Positions 11,736 through 20,904 of a stretch of DNA of 64,000 bases are shown here, piece by piece (positions within the stretch are counted from its first letter, which is position 1; each line of letters starts with the position of its first letter). The position numbers and the translations under genes are program-made. The stretch is from Colias croceus. Taxonomy: Eukaryota > Arthropoda > Insecta > Lepidoptera > Pieridae. The notes beneath the pieces are model-generated. The model saw only the letters and a program-made list of their open reading frames with translations, did not search any database and was not told the origin of the DNA. The stretch is taken from the NCBI RefSeq assembly GCF_905220415.1, contig NC_059537.1:12123593-12187592 (forward strand), read 5' to 3'.

Positions 11736-13649
11736 ATGTGGAAACAAATTGAATTGGACGTCGAGTGCATCGTTTGTAATAAAACGTTGCAAAAAATTAA
11801 CCACGATCCGCACGAAGTGTGCTTTAAAATGAGGAAAATAACCAGCCGTCGATCCAGAACACCTAATTGGTCGCTGGAAGAGAAACAGTACTTGCTCGAT
11901 CTAATCAAGGAAAGAAAAGAAGTTGTTGTTAACAAAAGCAGCAATGGACCTAATTATTCCGAAGAAAAGGACGTAGCTTGGAATGAGATATTACGCAATC
12001 TGGCATTGAAGTTCGGAACTAAATTCAGCGATTTTTCTCTTAAAAAAGTAAAAACTCAATGGCAGAATATGAAGCGAATTGCACGTGAGGAAATATCACT
12101 GAATGGCGCCGCTGTTCAAAATTACACAAGACAGTCATTTGAAGTTTGTAACATTCTTGAATTAGTAAAGGATGGTGTTCTAAGAAAAGATAATGAACAT
12201 AATATTAGCGAACCTAACATCGAGCCTCTAAATGCTAACATCGAAATTAAAACTGAATGTATAGACGAGTAAGTTAACAAATTATTTAGCCTAATAATTA
12301 TTATATTGATTGTTGGAAATAAGTCATTTTAGGACACATGTCAAAAAATAATAACCCAATACGTTTGAATTACATTTGTTGAGAATTTAAATTAAATGAA
12401 ATCAGTAGGTACATAATTAATCTAAACTTATAATTAAAACTTTTTTAGAGATATGTCTGAACCAAGCTGTAGTGCGGTCGATTACTCTACAAGAAGTACT
12501 CAAGAGACAATAAATGATGTAACAACGGTGCTTGAATCTTCGGTATCTGAATCTTCAACATCATCAACTTTGCACACCGAATATGTAACGGATACAGATA
12601 AACAAGAAGCGAATATTCCAAACGCAGATAATAAGAAGACAGCTGAAACCATGACAGATTTTACCAGTAATGCAGACAATATGCTTCCAAAAGAGTTCCT
12701 TGACTTTATGAGGTTAATAATTTCGTTTAATATTTATAACAGTTAGTATATCCTACTAGATTCCCGCCCGCGGCTTCGCCCGCGTTTGCAAAGGAAAACC
12801 CGCATAGTTCCCGTTTCCGTGGGATTTCAGGGATAAAAACTATCCTATGTGTTAATCCAAGTTACCTTCTATAAGTGTGTTAAATTTCATTGTAATCGGT
12901 TCAGTAGTTTTTACGTGAAAGAGTAACAAACATCCATACAAACTTTCGCTTTTATAATATACAGGGTTACTTGAAAAACACCAGCAACCTCGCAGGACAA
13001 GATAGCTAACATCATAAGTAACAACATTTGTTCTACGACTTTTGACATAACGCAATAAATTATTTTTAAATGATATTTTATACTTTTATTGTACTCTCCT
13101 AACATTTGTAAGTCTATGTTCTATTCATTATCGGATGGTCGACGCGACACCCCCTTCCCCCTCTCGTTCGTTTCTTATTTACGTAATTTTTGGGAGGCGT
13201 AGAGTTTATAATATTGAAACGGAATATTAAATGAATATTTATTTTTGTATGAAAATAAAATCTAACAAATTATCAAAAGTCGTAGAACAAATGTTGTTGC
13301 TTATGATGTTAGCTATCTTGTCCTGCGAGGTTGCCGGTGTTTTATAAGTAACCCTGTATATTAGATAGAGCACATAGGCTAAAGCATAGGCTAGACATAA
13401 AATATATGCTTACGGTACAGTACGGTAATAAAATTTTAGAGGTAATAATTATAAAGCATTATAAATAAGATAAATTGTGAAGAACGCATTTGTAGGCATT
13501 CAACAACAATGAAAGATCTTAAAATGGAATCTCTAAAAGAAGAGAGACAGATTGTGAGGGCAATGAGGGAGACAGCAGAATTGAATAAAATTATAGCCGA
13601 ACAGAAATTAAAGCACGTGTTATGGGTGAAGAAGCAGGAAATGGCGTAA
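11736..13649 (+). CDS. Myb/SANT-like DNA-binding domain protein, three exons
   Basis: Exons are 11736-12268, 12449-12712 and 13496-13649; all introns are GT-AG and phase 2, giving 316 residues. Residues about 43-118 form a Myb/SANT-like domain of the Myb_DNA-bind_5 type, with spaced tryptophans W45, W82 and W109 (RTPNWSLEEKQYLLDLI, KTQWQNMKR). Upstream, C11, C14, H23, H26 and C29 look like a small zinc-binding site. Exon 2 is rich in Ser/Thr/Glu, and exon 3 encodes a charged helix (MKDLKMESLKEERQIVRAM) likely to be a coiled coil, as is usual for this group. The ATG at 11736 is chosen because the open frame upstream lacks another ATG; TCAGTC at 11718-11723 may be the initiator. In exon 1 the apparent stop is part of the donor GTAAGTT. 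The final TAA also lies in a GTAAGTG donor-like word, so a fourth exon cannot be excluded. It is probably nuclear and DNA-binding; its targets are unknown. Confidence 0.75.
12752..12961 (+). repeat. Dispersed repeat family E in intron 2 of the Myb/SANT-like gene
   Basis: It begins CTACTAGATTCCCGCCCGCG and reaches 'aactttcgcttttataat'. The last bases of its tail are displaced to 13357-13368 by a MITE inserted at TATA. Other family E copies are at 44889-45094 (minus), 54176-54303 (plus, truncated) and 62120-62308 (plus). The 'aaatttcattgtaatcggttcagtagttttt' type of phrase is common at the 3-prime ends of lepidopteran RTE-like elements; the class is inferred. Confidence 0.7.
12962..13356. mobile_element. 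MITE with about 85-bp TIRs, copy 1
   Basis: The ends are CAGGGTTACTT and AAGTAACCCTG, with inverted terminal repeats continuing about 85 bp through GACAAGATAGCTAACATCAT and TTGTTCTACGACTTTTG. TATA flanks both sides (12958-12961 and 13357-13360). A second copy of nearly the same length is at 34711-35108. No transposase is encoded. The TATA or TA target suggests a Tc1/mariner-related source, but this is inference. This copy is nested in a family E repeat within an intron. Confidence 0.85.
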
Positions 13650-15110
13650 GTGCTTCTTTTCTTAATTAATTAGGTAATATAATAGAAAACCGGATTCGCA
13701 TGTAAATCGAGTAAATAACTTCACATGTGTTTTTATCATTATGGCCCATTAAATAATCTAATTTTATCATACTATGATGATACAATCTCATAAAAGGGAA
13801 TACTTAGTTTAAAAAAATGCAGAAGGCATATTTTATCAATATAACTATTTAATAATATGAACTTCCTCATTATTACCCATATTAAGTTAATGTATCTGTA
13901 AAATCCCTTATGACTTTTTAGGGTATGCCGTGCGCATGAGGCAATAAACAACTGATAGTAATTATGTAGGTATTTTTCTATGAACATTAAGAGCGCTTAT
14001 TCAATTTAACGCAAGTCAAAATCTCCGCGATCTATTACGATAGATCGCGGCTTGCGCTATCCTTTTACTATGAACAGCATAGGTCCACAGGAGAGCGCCG
14101 AGCAACATGTCCTCTCTCTGGGAAGGCTCGCTGCCGACTGATTTTAATCGGGTCGCGCGCAGTGTTTTATAGTACTTTAAAAAAAATTGTAGAAAAATAA
14201 TAGAGGTACCTTAGTTGATTTTTTAAATTTTGTCTTATAAGTAATACGTTCTTTTATTGCAATATGTATAAATTATATTCAACTAAGTCAAATATCTTGG
14301 TGAAAATAATCATTTTGTCGAGTATAATTTCTAAAAAAATTCACATTGTTCGGATTTTAATTTCGTAAGTTAGGAGTCCAAATTAAAAAAATCTTTTAAC
14401 TAACTATTTTAATAAGGATTTTTGCAGTTAGTTAAAAAAAATGTGTGTTAGATCTGTCAGCAATTTCAGATATTTTTAGCTTCGAAATTGACACTAAAAG
14501 TGAAATCAAGTAATCATCGGCTCAGTTATCTTGATGGTATTCACAAATACTGTATTAATTGAAAAAAACTCTTAACTAACTATATAGACAATAAAATTCC
14601 CTAAAATTATTAGTAATTCATATGTTTGTAAGATAAGTGGTTGATGGACAATCTGGTTTGAAAAATCACATATTTGAGCCAAACAGCGCACGGACCGCGT
14701 ACACGGCCTTAATTAAAATCTTCTGTTGCATGATGGCTGATGCATCTATATTATAAAATGAATTGAACAATGAGTCCTAAGCTTTAATAAGTTTTTGACT
14801 GTTATAATCCTACGTGAATATACATTCAAAATCATAGAACTACTGCAAATGAAAAGTAATTCATAAATGACACAAAATTAATTGATGCAAAACTTTTTTA
14901 ATGTAACAATATTATTCTTTACTCGAATATTTTGTTTTCACAAATAAAGATTTGAGGTCCAGAGTTAATTGTAAAAGTATAAATCTTCCTCAATAATAAT
15001 TTAATAATTATAAACCGTAGAATAAAATCATCGTAATAATAATTTGATCTATATTCGTATCGTATTTTTTCTATACCAACACTGCCAATACCGTCATCGG
15101 CCAACCGGTA
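13650..15110. other. Downstream intergenic DNA, AT-rich
   Basis: Apart from a possible poly(A) signal AATAAA at 13943-13948 for the Myb/SANT-like gene, I see no coding exon. A 26-nt hairpin (CCGCGATCTAT stem) lies at 14025-14050, within a more GC-rich patch that extends to about 14165. Confidence 0.4.
14025..14050. repeat. Short perfect hairpin
   Basis: CCGCGATCTAT, loop TACG, then ATAGATCGCGG: 11-bp perfect arms in a locally GC-rich stretch. It may be part of a larger foldback repeat. Confidence 0.6.
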
Positions 15111-15112
15111 AA

Positions 15113-15122
15113 GGTTACCGCT
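15113..15122. repeat. LINE target-site duplication, 5-prime copy
   Basis: GGTTACCGCT at 15113-15122 is repeated exactly at 20781-20790, right after the poly(A) tail. Preceding A residues could extend the duplication by about three bases. Confidence 0.9.
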
Positions 15123-15333
15123 GAAAGCGCGGGAAACTTCGAACGAGGCGGGAGCGTGTTTTTAAATTTTAATATTAATTTAAAGTTAATTTATGATCAG
15201 AGGAGTATTTTGTTGTAAATATTATAGTATTTAGTGTAAATAGTCATAATTTTATATATTATTGGTAAGTTTTATATTAATTATTAGTAGATGTAAATTG
15301 TATATTGGAATTGGGTGCCCTTCATAGAAATCT

Positions 15334-16800
15334 ATGAAGGATCCTCCTGATCCTTTAAATGAGGGATCAGGTCTGGGACCTGGTCCCTCTGTCGCGAGCT
15401 ATGTAACACTCTATAGCAATGATGACAATTTTGATAAAGATCTTCTTGAGTGGGAACAAGAAGGTAATAGAAAAAGGAAGCGCGGGAAAATTTTAAATAC
15501 AAATAGCCTAGACAATTCAGAGAGTGGTCGCCAAAGTGTCAACTCTAATACAAACTCTGTATCAGTTAAGGAAAATATTTCAGTTAGTTTGCAATCTAAT
15601 TCTTTAATCAGAAATTTATACACTGAACAGGATGCTTTCCCATTTATTGTTCATGTCCAAAGAATAGAAACATCTCCTGGTGATGGTTCCAGTTTACATC
15701 CTATAACATTTGGAAATTTTTTGAAAAATAATTGTTTTAAAAATATTGTAGCAGGCAGTGTCAAAAGAATAGGCAGAAATAGATGTGTTGTCGCTTTTTC
15801 AACTGCACAAGATGCAAATTCATTCATAAATAATAAATCCTTAGAGACATTTAATTTACGAGCAAAAATCCCAAGTTTTCATGTTTCTAGGATAGGGTTA
15901 GTAAGAGGCATTCCATCAGAATGGTCTCCTGAAGAAATTAAAGATAATATAGTTGTTCCTAATGGATGTGGCTCTATAATTAAAGTTCGCAGAATCAATT
16001 ATAAAGTTATTGTTGATGGTGCAGTCACATGGAAGCCTTCACAGTCGGTTATATTAACTTTTGATGGGCAAACACTACCATCTAGAATATTCATATGCTA
16101 TAATTCCTTACCTGTGGAGCTATATATATTTCCAACCATTCAATGTTATAATTGCTGTAGGTATGGTCACACAAAATCAATTTGTAGATCCAAGCCCCGT
16201 TGCTACAAATGTGGGCAGGATCATAGTGGTGAAACTTGCTCTGTTGAAGAGGATGGTGCATCGTGTATAATGTGCTCTGGTTTTCATTTTGCAAATAATA
16301 AAAACTGTCCTGAATATAATCGCCAAAAACAAATTAAACATACTATGGCTCAAAAGAACTTGTCATATGGAGAGGCACTGAAATTACACCCACAATCAAA
16401 AAAACCTTATGCTGAAGTGCTCACCACTTCAACATTGCAAGTCTCACCAAAACATCCATTACAGAATGCTAATTTAAATAACTCTTATAAAAAGACTGTT
16501 TTTAAAAAACAACGCTCTCCACCTAAAAGTAGTCAAGGCTATGATAGAGCTGCTCATGAGGCTTTGCTTAAAGAGTGCCAAATGCCTACACCTGAAAATG
16601 GTTGTGCATACAAATCTCAGTCTAGTGATACACAAAATTGTGAATTAATGGAAATTATAGTTGCATTAATAAATTTATTAAAACAGAGTAAAACATTAAG
16701 ACCGTCCAACGTTGCTTTACTTAATAAAATGATTAGTAACACAATTCATAACAATGGCTTCGAACATAATACACTGGAATTGCAGGAGCATTCTTCCTAA
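15334..16800 (+). CDS. LINE ORF1, gag-like nucleic-acid-binding protein
   Basis: 488 residues. The N-terminal 90 residues are polar and low in complexity. A central region (about 100-255) is probably the RNA-binding and oligomerising part. Residues about 270-326 carry three zinc knuckles, CYNCCRYGHTKSIC, CYKCGQDHSGETC and CIMCSGFHFANNKNC. The C-terminal third is rich in Lys, Ser and Pro. ORF1 proteins of the I/Jockey group package element RNA into a ribonucleoprotein; that role is inferred from the family. The stop overlaps the start of ORF2 by 47 nt in another frame, so ORF2 may be translated by termination-reinitiation. The start ATG follows a CTATGAAGG context; no earlier in-frame ATG was chosen. 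Confidence 0.9.
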   Translation: MKDPPDPLNEGSGLGPGPSVASYVTLYSNDDNFDKDLLEWEQEGNRKRKRGKILNTNSLDNSESGRQSVNSNTNSVSVKENISVSLQSNSLIRNLYTEQDAFPFIVHVQRIETSPGDGSSLHPITFGNFLKNNCFKNIVAGSVKRIGRNRCVVAFSTAQDANSFINNKSLETFNLRAKIPSFHVSRIGLVRGIPSEWSPEEIKDNIVVPNGCGSIIKVRRINYKVIVDGAVTWKPSQSVILTFDGQTLPSRIFICYNSLPVELYIFPTIQCYNCCRYGHTKSICRSKPRCYKCGQDHSGETCSVEEDGASCIMCSGFHFANNKNCPEYNRQKQIKHTMAQKNLSYGEALKLHPQSKKPYAEVLTTSTLQVSPKHPLQNANLNNSYKKTVFKKQRSPPKSSQGYDRAAHEALLKECQMPTPENGCAYKSQSSDTQNCELMEIIVALINLLKQSKTLRPSNVALLNKMISNTIHNNGFEHNTLELQEHSS

Positions 16801-19800
16801 AAAATCAGAGTTGTTCCATATCATTAATAAATATAATCCAATAGTAATCTCACTAAACGAGACTTGGTTAAAACCATATTTAAATTTTCGTATCCCTGGT
16901 TACATTTGTTTGAGGGATGATAGAACTGACGGATACGGCGGTGTTGCTATTTTAGTTAAAAATACTCTAACTTTTAAAAAACTGCAATTTTTTCAACAGA
17001 TCGACAAAAGTTACAATATTGTCGGAATAACTCTTAATACGATTTCCATTGTCTCCATTTATATTCCTAAGTTCTCGAATTTAATTAAGCATGATCTACA
17101 ACGTATTTTTTCCGCACTCGAAGAACCCTATATTGTTTTAGGTGATTTTAATTGCCATCACCAATCTTGGGGATGTAGCATAACGAATTCAAATGGAGTG
17201 CAACTATTAGATTTGATTGATTATAACAATTTATGTATCATAAATACGGGAGAGCCGACACGGCGCACTCACGTGAACGAGAACTCGAGTGCAATAGACC
17301 TCACGATTTGTACATCTGATGTTGCTTCATGTTCATCTTGGAACCCCTTGTCCTATACATTTGGTAGTGATCACTTTCCTATTTTAATTAATTTGCCGTT
17401 TAAAAATAATCAAAATTATAAACAAAGATCACGTTTTAAGTATAGACTGCAAAATGTTGATTGGTTCAAATACAAAAATACTATAGAAAATGAAATTAAG
17501 AAACTTCCTGATGTAAATAAGAGTAATGAAATGGAATGCGCGGAAGCCCTGACAAAAACGATTTTACAAGTTGCTGATGAGTTATTTCCTGTTAAATCTA
17601 CTGCAAACACATACATATCTTCACCACCTTGGTGGGATAAGGAGTGTACAGAAGCGATAAAGAAAAGAAAACTGGAAGAAAGAAGATATGCTGAGAATAT
17701 GTCTATGGAGAATTATAACAATCTGATTACTACAATAAAGATAACTCGATCACTCCTTAAAAGAAAAAAGCAAGAAGGATGGAAATCTTTTTGCACGTCC
17801 ATTTCACCGAATACTTGTCCCTCTGAGGTGTGGAAAAGTTTGAAACGCTTCAGGTCAGCATTTGCGGAACAACCATACAAATTTCCAGAGTCATTAGCCC
17901 ATGATTTTATGCAAAATATAGCTCCCAATACAGTTCCAGAGAATAATGTATTACCTGCTGTGACTTCTGTTTCAGTTGATCACAACTATTTTCGAATTAA
18001 TTCATTTTTTTCTTTATATGAATTAAAGGGAGTACTGTCTTATGTAAAGGATTCCACTCCCGGTCTAGATGGTATACCTTACTCTTTCTTAAAAAACCTT
18101 GGAGATACTGCTTTACAATACTATCTTGACATAATAAATAATATAATGATGTCTGGAAACATTCCAGCCGAGTGGAAGACTCAAGAAATTATACCTATAC
18201 TCAAACCAAAAAGACCATCTGACGAGTACACATCCTATAGGCCGATAGCTTTATCATGCGTTTTATTGAAGGTAGCAGAACATTTGGTGAAAAATCGCTT
18301 AGAATGGCATATGGAACATCACGATTACTTATCAAACAGTCAGTTTGGATTTAGAAAAGCAAGAAGTACAATGGACAGCATTGGCATTCTCACAACAGAC
18401 ATACGTTTAGCCTTTTCAGATAGCAATTACTTAGTAGCTTCTTTCCTTGACATTTCATCTGCCTATGATAATGTAGTTATGTCTATTCTCAATCAAAAGC
18501 TTTATAAATTAAATGTTCCTTGTATACTTATCAATTTCATAATAAGCTCATTAGTGGACAGAACTATATGTTTACATTTAAATGAATCAAAACACACTTC
18601 ACGTAAGGTCCACAAAGGACTTCCACAAGGTTCTGTGCTTAGTCCTCTGCTGTATAACATCTATACTTACGATTTGGAAGGTTCGTTGAATGATACTATA
18701 AAAATTTTGCAATATGCCGATGATATTGTTATGTATAGTGTAAATAATAGTTTAGAAGAAGCATGTAATAGTTTGAATAGTAATCTAAACATGCTTTCTA
18801 TATGGCTTAAGGATAATGGTCTTGACTTGTCAGTGGAGAAAAGCTCCGTTGTAGTCTTTTCTCGAAAGAAGTTATTACCTGAAGTAAATGTTAATTATAA
18901 CGGTAGTATTTTGCCTGTTAAGAATGAAGCAAAATTTTTAGGAATAACTTTAGATAGCAAATTAACAGGAATACCTCACATTGATTATGTATCAGCTAAG
19001 TGTGAGCGCATTTTAAATATATTAAGGTGTCTATCTGGAGTGTGGTGGGGAGCCCACCCCTTTTGTCTCAAATTAATTTACAATGCTCTAATTAGAAGTA
19101 GTTTGGATTACGGAATGTTTATGTTGGAAGGTGGTAACGTTAATGCTTTTAGAAAACTTGACAAAATCCAAGCGAAGGCCATTAGAATAGTTTCTGGAGC
19201 TATGAAATCTAGTCCCATTAACGCACTTCAAGTTGAGTGCTGTGACGCTCCACTATATCTTAGACGACAGTTTTTATCGGACAGATTTCTCTTCCGAGCG
19301 TTGCAATTTTCTAACCATCCCTTATTCCATAAATTGAAGAACTTAAATGAATATATATTAACATCTGCGTATTGGCGCTCTAAAAAAGTTCCGTGTCTGA
19401 TTGAAAGTTTCCGTAGAGTCACATCCATTACAACTCGTATACATCGATCTCCACGCTTATCATTGTTCGAATACAATTATGATACTTTGCTAACATGCCC
19501 TGACATTAAATACAATATTGGAATCATCAAGAATGATCCTCTAGCCAATCAAAATTTTAATACAGAAGTAAATAAGGAATGGAAAGATTGGAACTTAATT
19601 TTCACTGATGCATCTAAGACGTCTCTATCTGGGTGTACTGGTATAGGCGTTTACCATAAACAATATAAAATATTTCAAAAAATAAAATTACCACCACAAT
19701 CATCAGTTTTTACCGGTGAATGTTTGGGCATCTTGAAAGCAGTTGATTATATCTTATTAGCGAAATTACCACGAACTGTTATTTTTACTGATTCCAAAAG

Positions 19801-20458
19801 TTCTTTACAAAGTCTTGAAAAATATCCATTTAATAATAAACCATTTTATCCTATTATTTTTGAAATAAGAAGTAAATTAACACAATGTAGAAATAAAAAT
19901 TTTACAATAGTTTTTGCGTGGATACCCAGCCATACCGGTGTAAAAGGAAATGAAAAGGCAGACGCCTTAGCAAAAGATGCTATAGATAGTGGTGATAAAT
20001 TTCCATACATCAATTATTGTTATGATCTTAGTAACCTTCCTAAAGTTTACCTCCACAACACCTGGACTAAACTTTGGGAAAGTAGCGGCATGCAAAAGGG
20101 AAAACATTTCTATTCCCTTCAACCACGGATTCCATTGAAGCCTTGGTTTAATAAAATCAAGGGAAGTAAATTAACTACAAGTATTTTCATCCGTATGCGA
20201 CTTGGACATGTATGTACTCCTTATCATCTTACTAAAATTGGTGTATTAAATAATGAAATGTGTGAGTGTACTCTAGATGTGGGCAATCTGAATCACATAT
20301 TTTTTGCTTGTCCACTCTATGACCATTCGTTTTTATATTTAACTCTTGAATCATATGGTGTACCCTTTCCTATTTCTATTAATTGTCTCCTACTCAATCC
20401 TACGAAATATTTTGAAGCCATTGCCAATTTTATTTCTCGAAACAATATAAAACTGTAA
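16754..20458 (+). CDS. LINE ORF2: endonuclease, reverse transcriptase, RNase H
   Basis: 1234 residues. The apurinic-type endonuclease covers about 1-220, with HWNCRS near 7, NETWL near 36, GDFNCHHQSWG near 128 and GSDHFPI near 205. The reverse transcriptase covers about 430-720: STPGLDGIPYSFLKN, SYRPIALSCVLLKV, QFGFRKARSTMD, GLPQGSVLSPLLYN and the catalytic YADD near 654. RNase H lies at about 945-1075 with FTDASK, GECLG, TDSKSS and GNEKADALA supplying the acidic residues. A Cys/His motif (CECTLDVGNLNHIFFAC) follows near 1170-1187. The enzyme nicks target DNA and copies element RNA from the nick. All recognised motifs are intact. The ATG at 16754 lies inside the ORF1 end, in the +1 frame. Confidence 0.95.
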   Translation: MASNIIHWNCRSILPKKSELFHIINKYNPIVISLNETWLKPYLNFRIPGYICLRDDRTDGYGGVAILVKNTLTFKKLQFFQQIDKSYNIVGITLNTISIVSIYIPKFSNLIKHDLQRIFSALEEPYIVLGDFNCHHQSWGCSITNSNGVQLLDLIDYNNLCIINTGEPTRRTHVNENSSAIDLTICTSDVASCSSWNPLSYTFGSDHFPILINLPFKNNQNYKQRSRFKYRLQNVDWFKYKNTIENEIKKLPDVNKSNEMECAEALTKTILQVADELFPVKSTANTYISSPPWWDKECTEAIKKRKLEERRYAENMSMENYNNLITTIKITRSLLKRKKQEGWKSFCTSISPNTCPSEVWKSLKRFRSAFAEQPYKFPESLAHDFMQNIAPNTVPENNVLPAVTSVSVDHNYFRINSFFSLYELKGVLSYVKDSTPGLDGIPYSFLKNLGDTALQYYLDIINNIMMSGNIPAEWKTQEIIPILKPKRPSDEYTSYRPIALSCVLLKVAEHLVKNRLEWHMEHHDYLSNSQFGFRKARSTMDSIGILTTDIRLAFSDSNYLVASFLDISSAYDNVVMSILNQKLYKLNVPCILINFIISSLVDRTICLHLNESKHTSRKVHKGLPQGSVLSPLLYNIYTYDLEGSLNDTIKILQYADDIVMYSVNNSLEEACNSLNSNLNMLSIWLKDNGLDLSVEKSSVVVFSRKKLLPEVNVNYNGSILPVKNEAKFLGITLDSKLTGIPHIDYVSAKCERILNILRCLSGVWWGAHPFCLKLIYNALIRSSLDYGMFMLEGGNVNAFRKLDKIQAKAIRIVSGAMKSSPINALQVECCDAPLYLRRQFLSDRFLFRALQFSNHPLFHKLKNLNEYILTSAYWRSKKVPCLIESFRRVTSITTRIHRSPRLSLFEYNYDTLLTCPDIKYNIGIIKNDPLANQNFNTEVNKEWKDWNLIFTDASKTSLSGCTGIGVYHKQYKIFQKIKLPPQSSVFTGECLGILKAVDYILLAKLPRTVIFTDSKSSLQSLEKYPFNNKPFYPIIFEIRSKLTQCRNKNFTIVFAWIPSHTGVKGNEKADALAKDAIDSGDKFPYINYCYDLSNLPKVYLHNTWTKLWESSGMQKGKHFYSLQPRIPLKPWFNKIKGSKLTTSIFIRMRLGHVCTPYHLTKIGVLNNEMCECTLDVGNLNHIFFACPLYDHSFLYLTLESYGVPFPISINCLLLNPTKYFEAIANFISRNNIKL

Positions 20459-20780
20459 ATATAACTAACTATATATATAATTCTAACTAACTATATATAT
20501 ATAATCCTTTTTTATAGAAGTTGTAAGTACTAGTTTTTGATTTCCTATAATTTTTTATTTACATAATATGTAGATTAATGTTGTGAATATCTGTGTGTAA
20601 ATGTTGTATACTTGGTTGTATAATATTATATTGCTGCTTCTCTGATTATACGCGTGCGTAAGTCTGTAAAATATATGTATAGAAATTTATGTTTCCAAAA
20701 TGTTTCCCTACCTTTTAAAACTTGACACTGGCAAATAGTTCAGTCTTATTGCCATATAGAGGAAAAAAAAAAAAAAAAAA

Positions 20781-20790
20781 GGTTACCGCT
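20781..20790. repeat. LINE target-site duplication, 3-prime copy
   Basis: GGTTACCGCT directly follows the poly(A) tail and matches 15113-15122. It lies about 115 bp upstream of the IF1 start codon. Confidence 0.9.
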
Positions 20791-20904
20791 TGTCAATGTC
20801 AGATAACTGTCAAGTGTCAATTGACATTTTAGAAATTTCTTCGCGAACGATCTTGAATCATATTTTATATTTATAGTTTATTAAATTTTATAAAAATATC
20901 GATC
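20781..20904 (+). promoter_or_regulatory. IF1 proximal promoter and 5-prime UTR
   Basis: The stretch between the LINE and the IF1 ATG has a cluster of TGTCA/TGACA words (TTGTCAATGTCAG, CTGTCAAGTGTCAATTGACA), then CTTCGCGAACGAT, then AT-rich leader. The words resemble TGACA-type clusters seen upstream of the Harbinger genes in this window (about 40650-40700 and 63577-63600). The transcription start is not defined by sequence alone. Confidence 0.5.

Larger units (their letters stand above)
15123..20780 (+). mobile_element. Full-length non-LTR retrotransposon (I/Jockey group LINE)
   Basis: The 5658-bp element has a 5-prime UTR (15123-15333, starting GAAAGCGCGGGAAAC), two overlapping long open frames, a 3-prime UTR (20459-20762) and an 18-nt poly(A) tail (20763-20780). 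It is flanked by a perfect duplication GGTTACCGCT. ORF1 has three CCHC knuckles. ORF2 has an AP endonuclease, reverse transcriptase, RNase H and a C-terminal Cys/His motif. RNase H together with a knuckle-type ORF1 points to the I group or a close relative rather than RTE or CR1. Both frames are uninterrupted, so the copy looks recent and potentially active. It sits just upstream of the IF1 gene in the same orientation. Confidence 0.95.
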
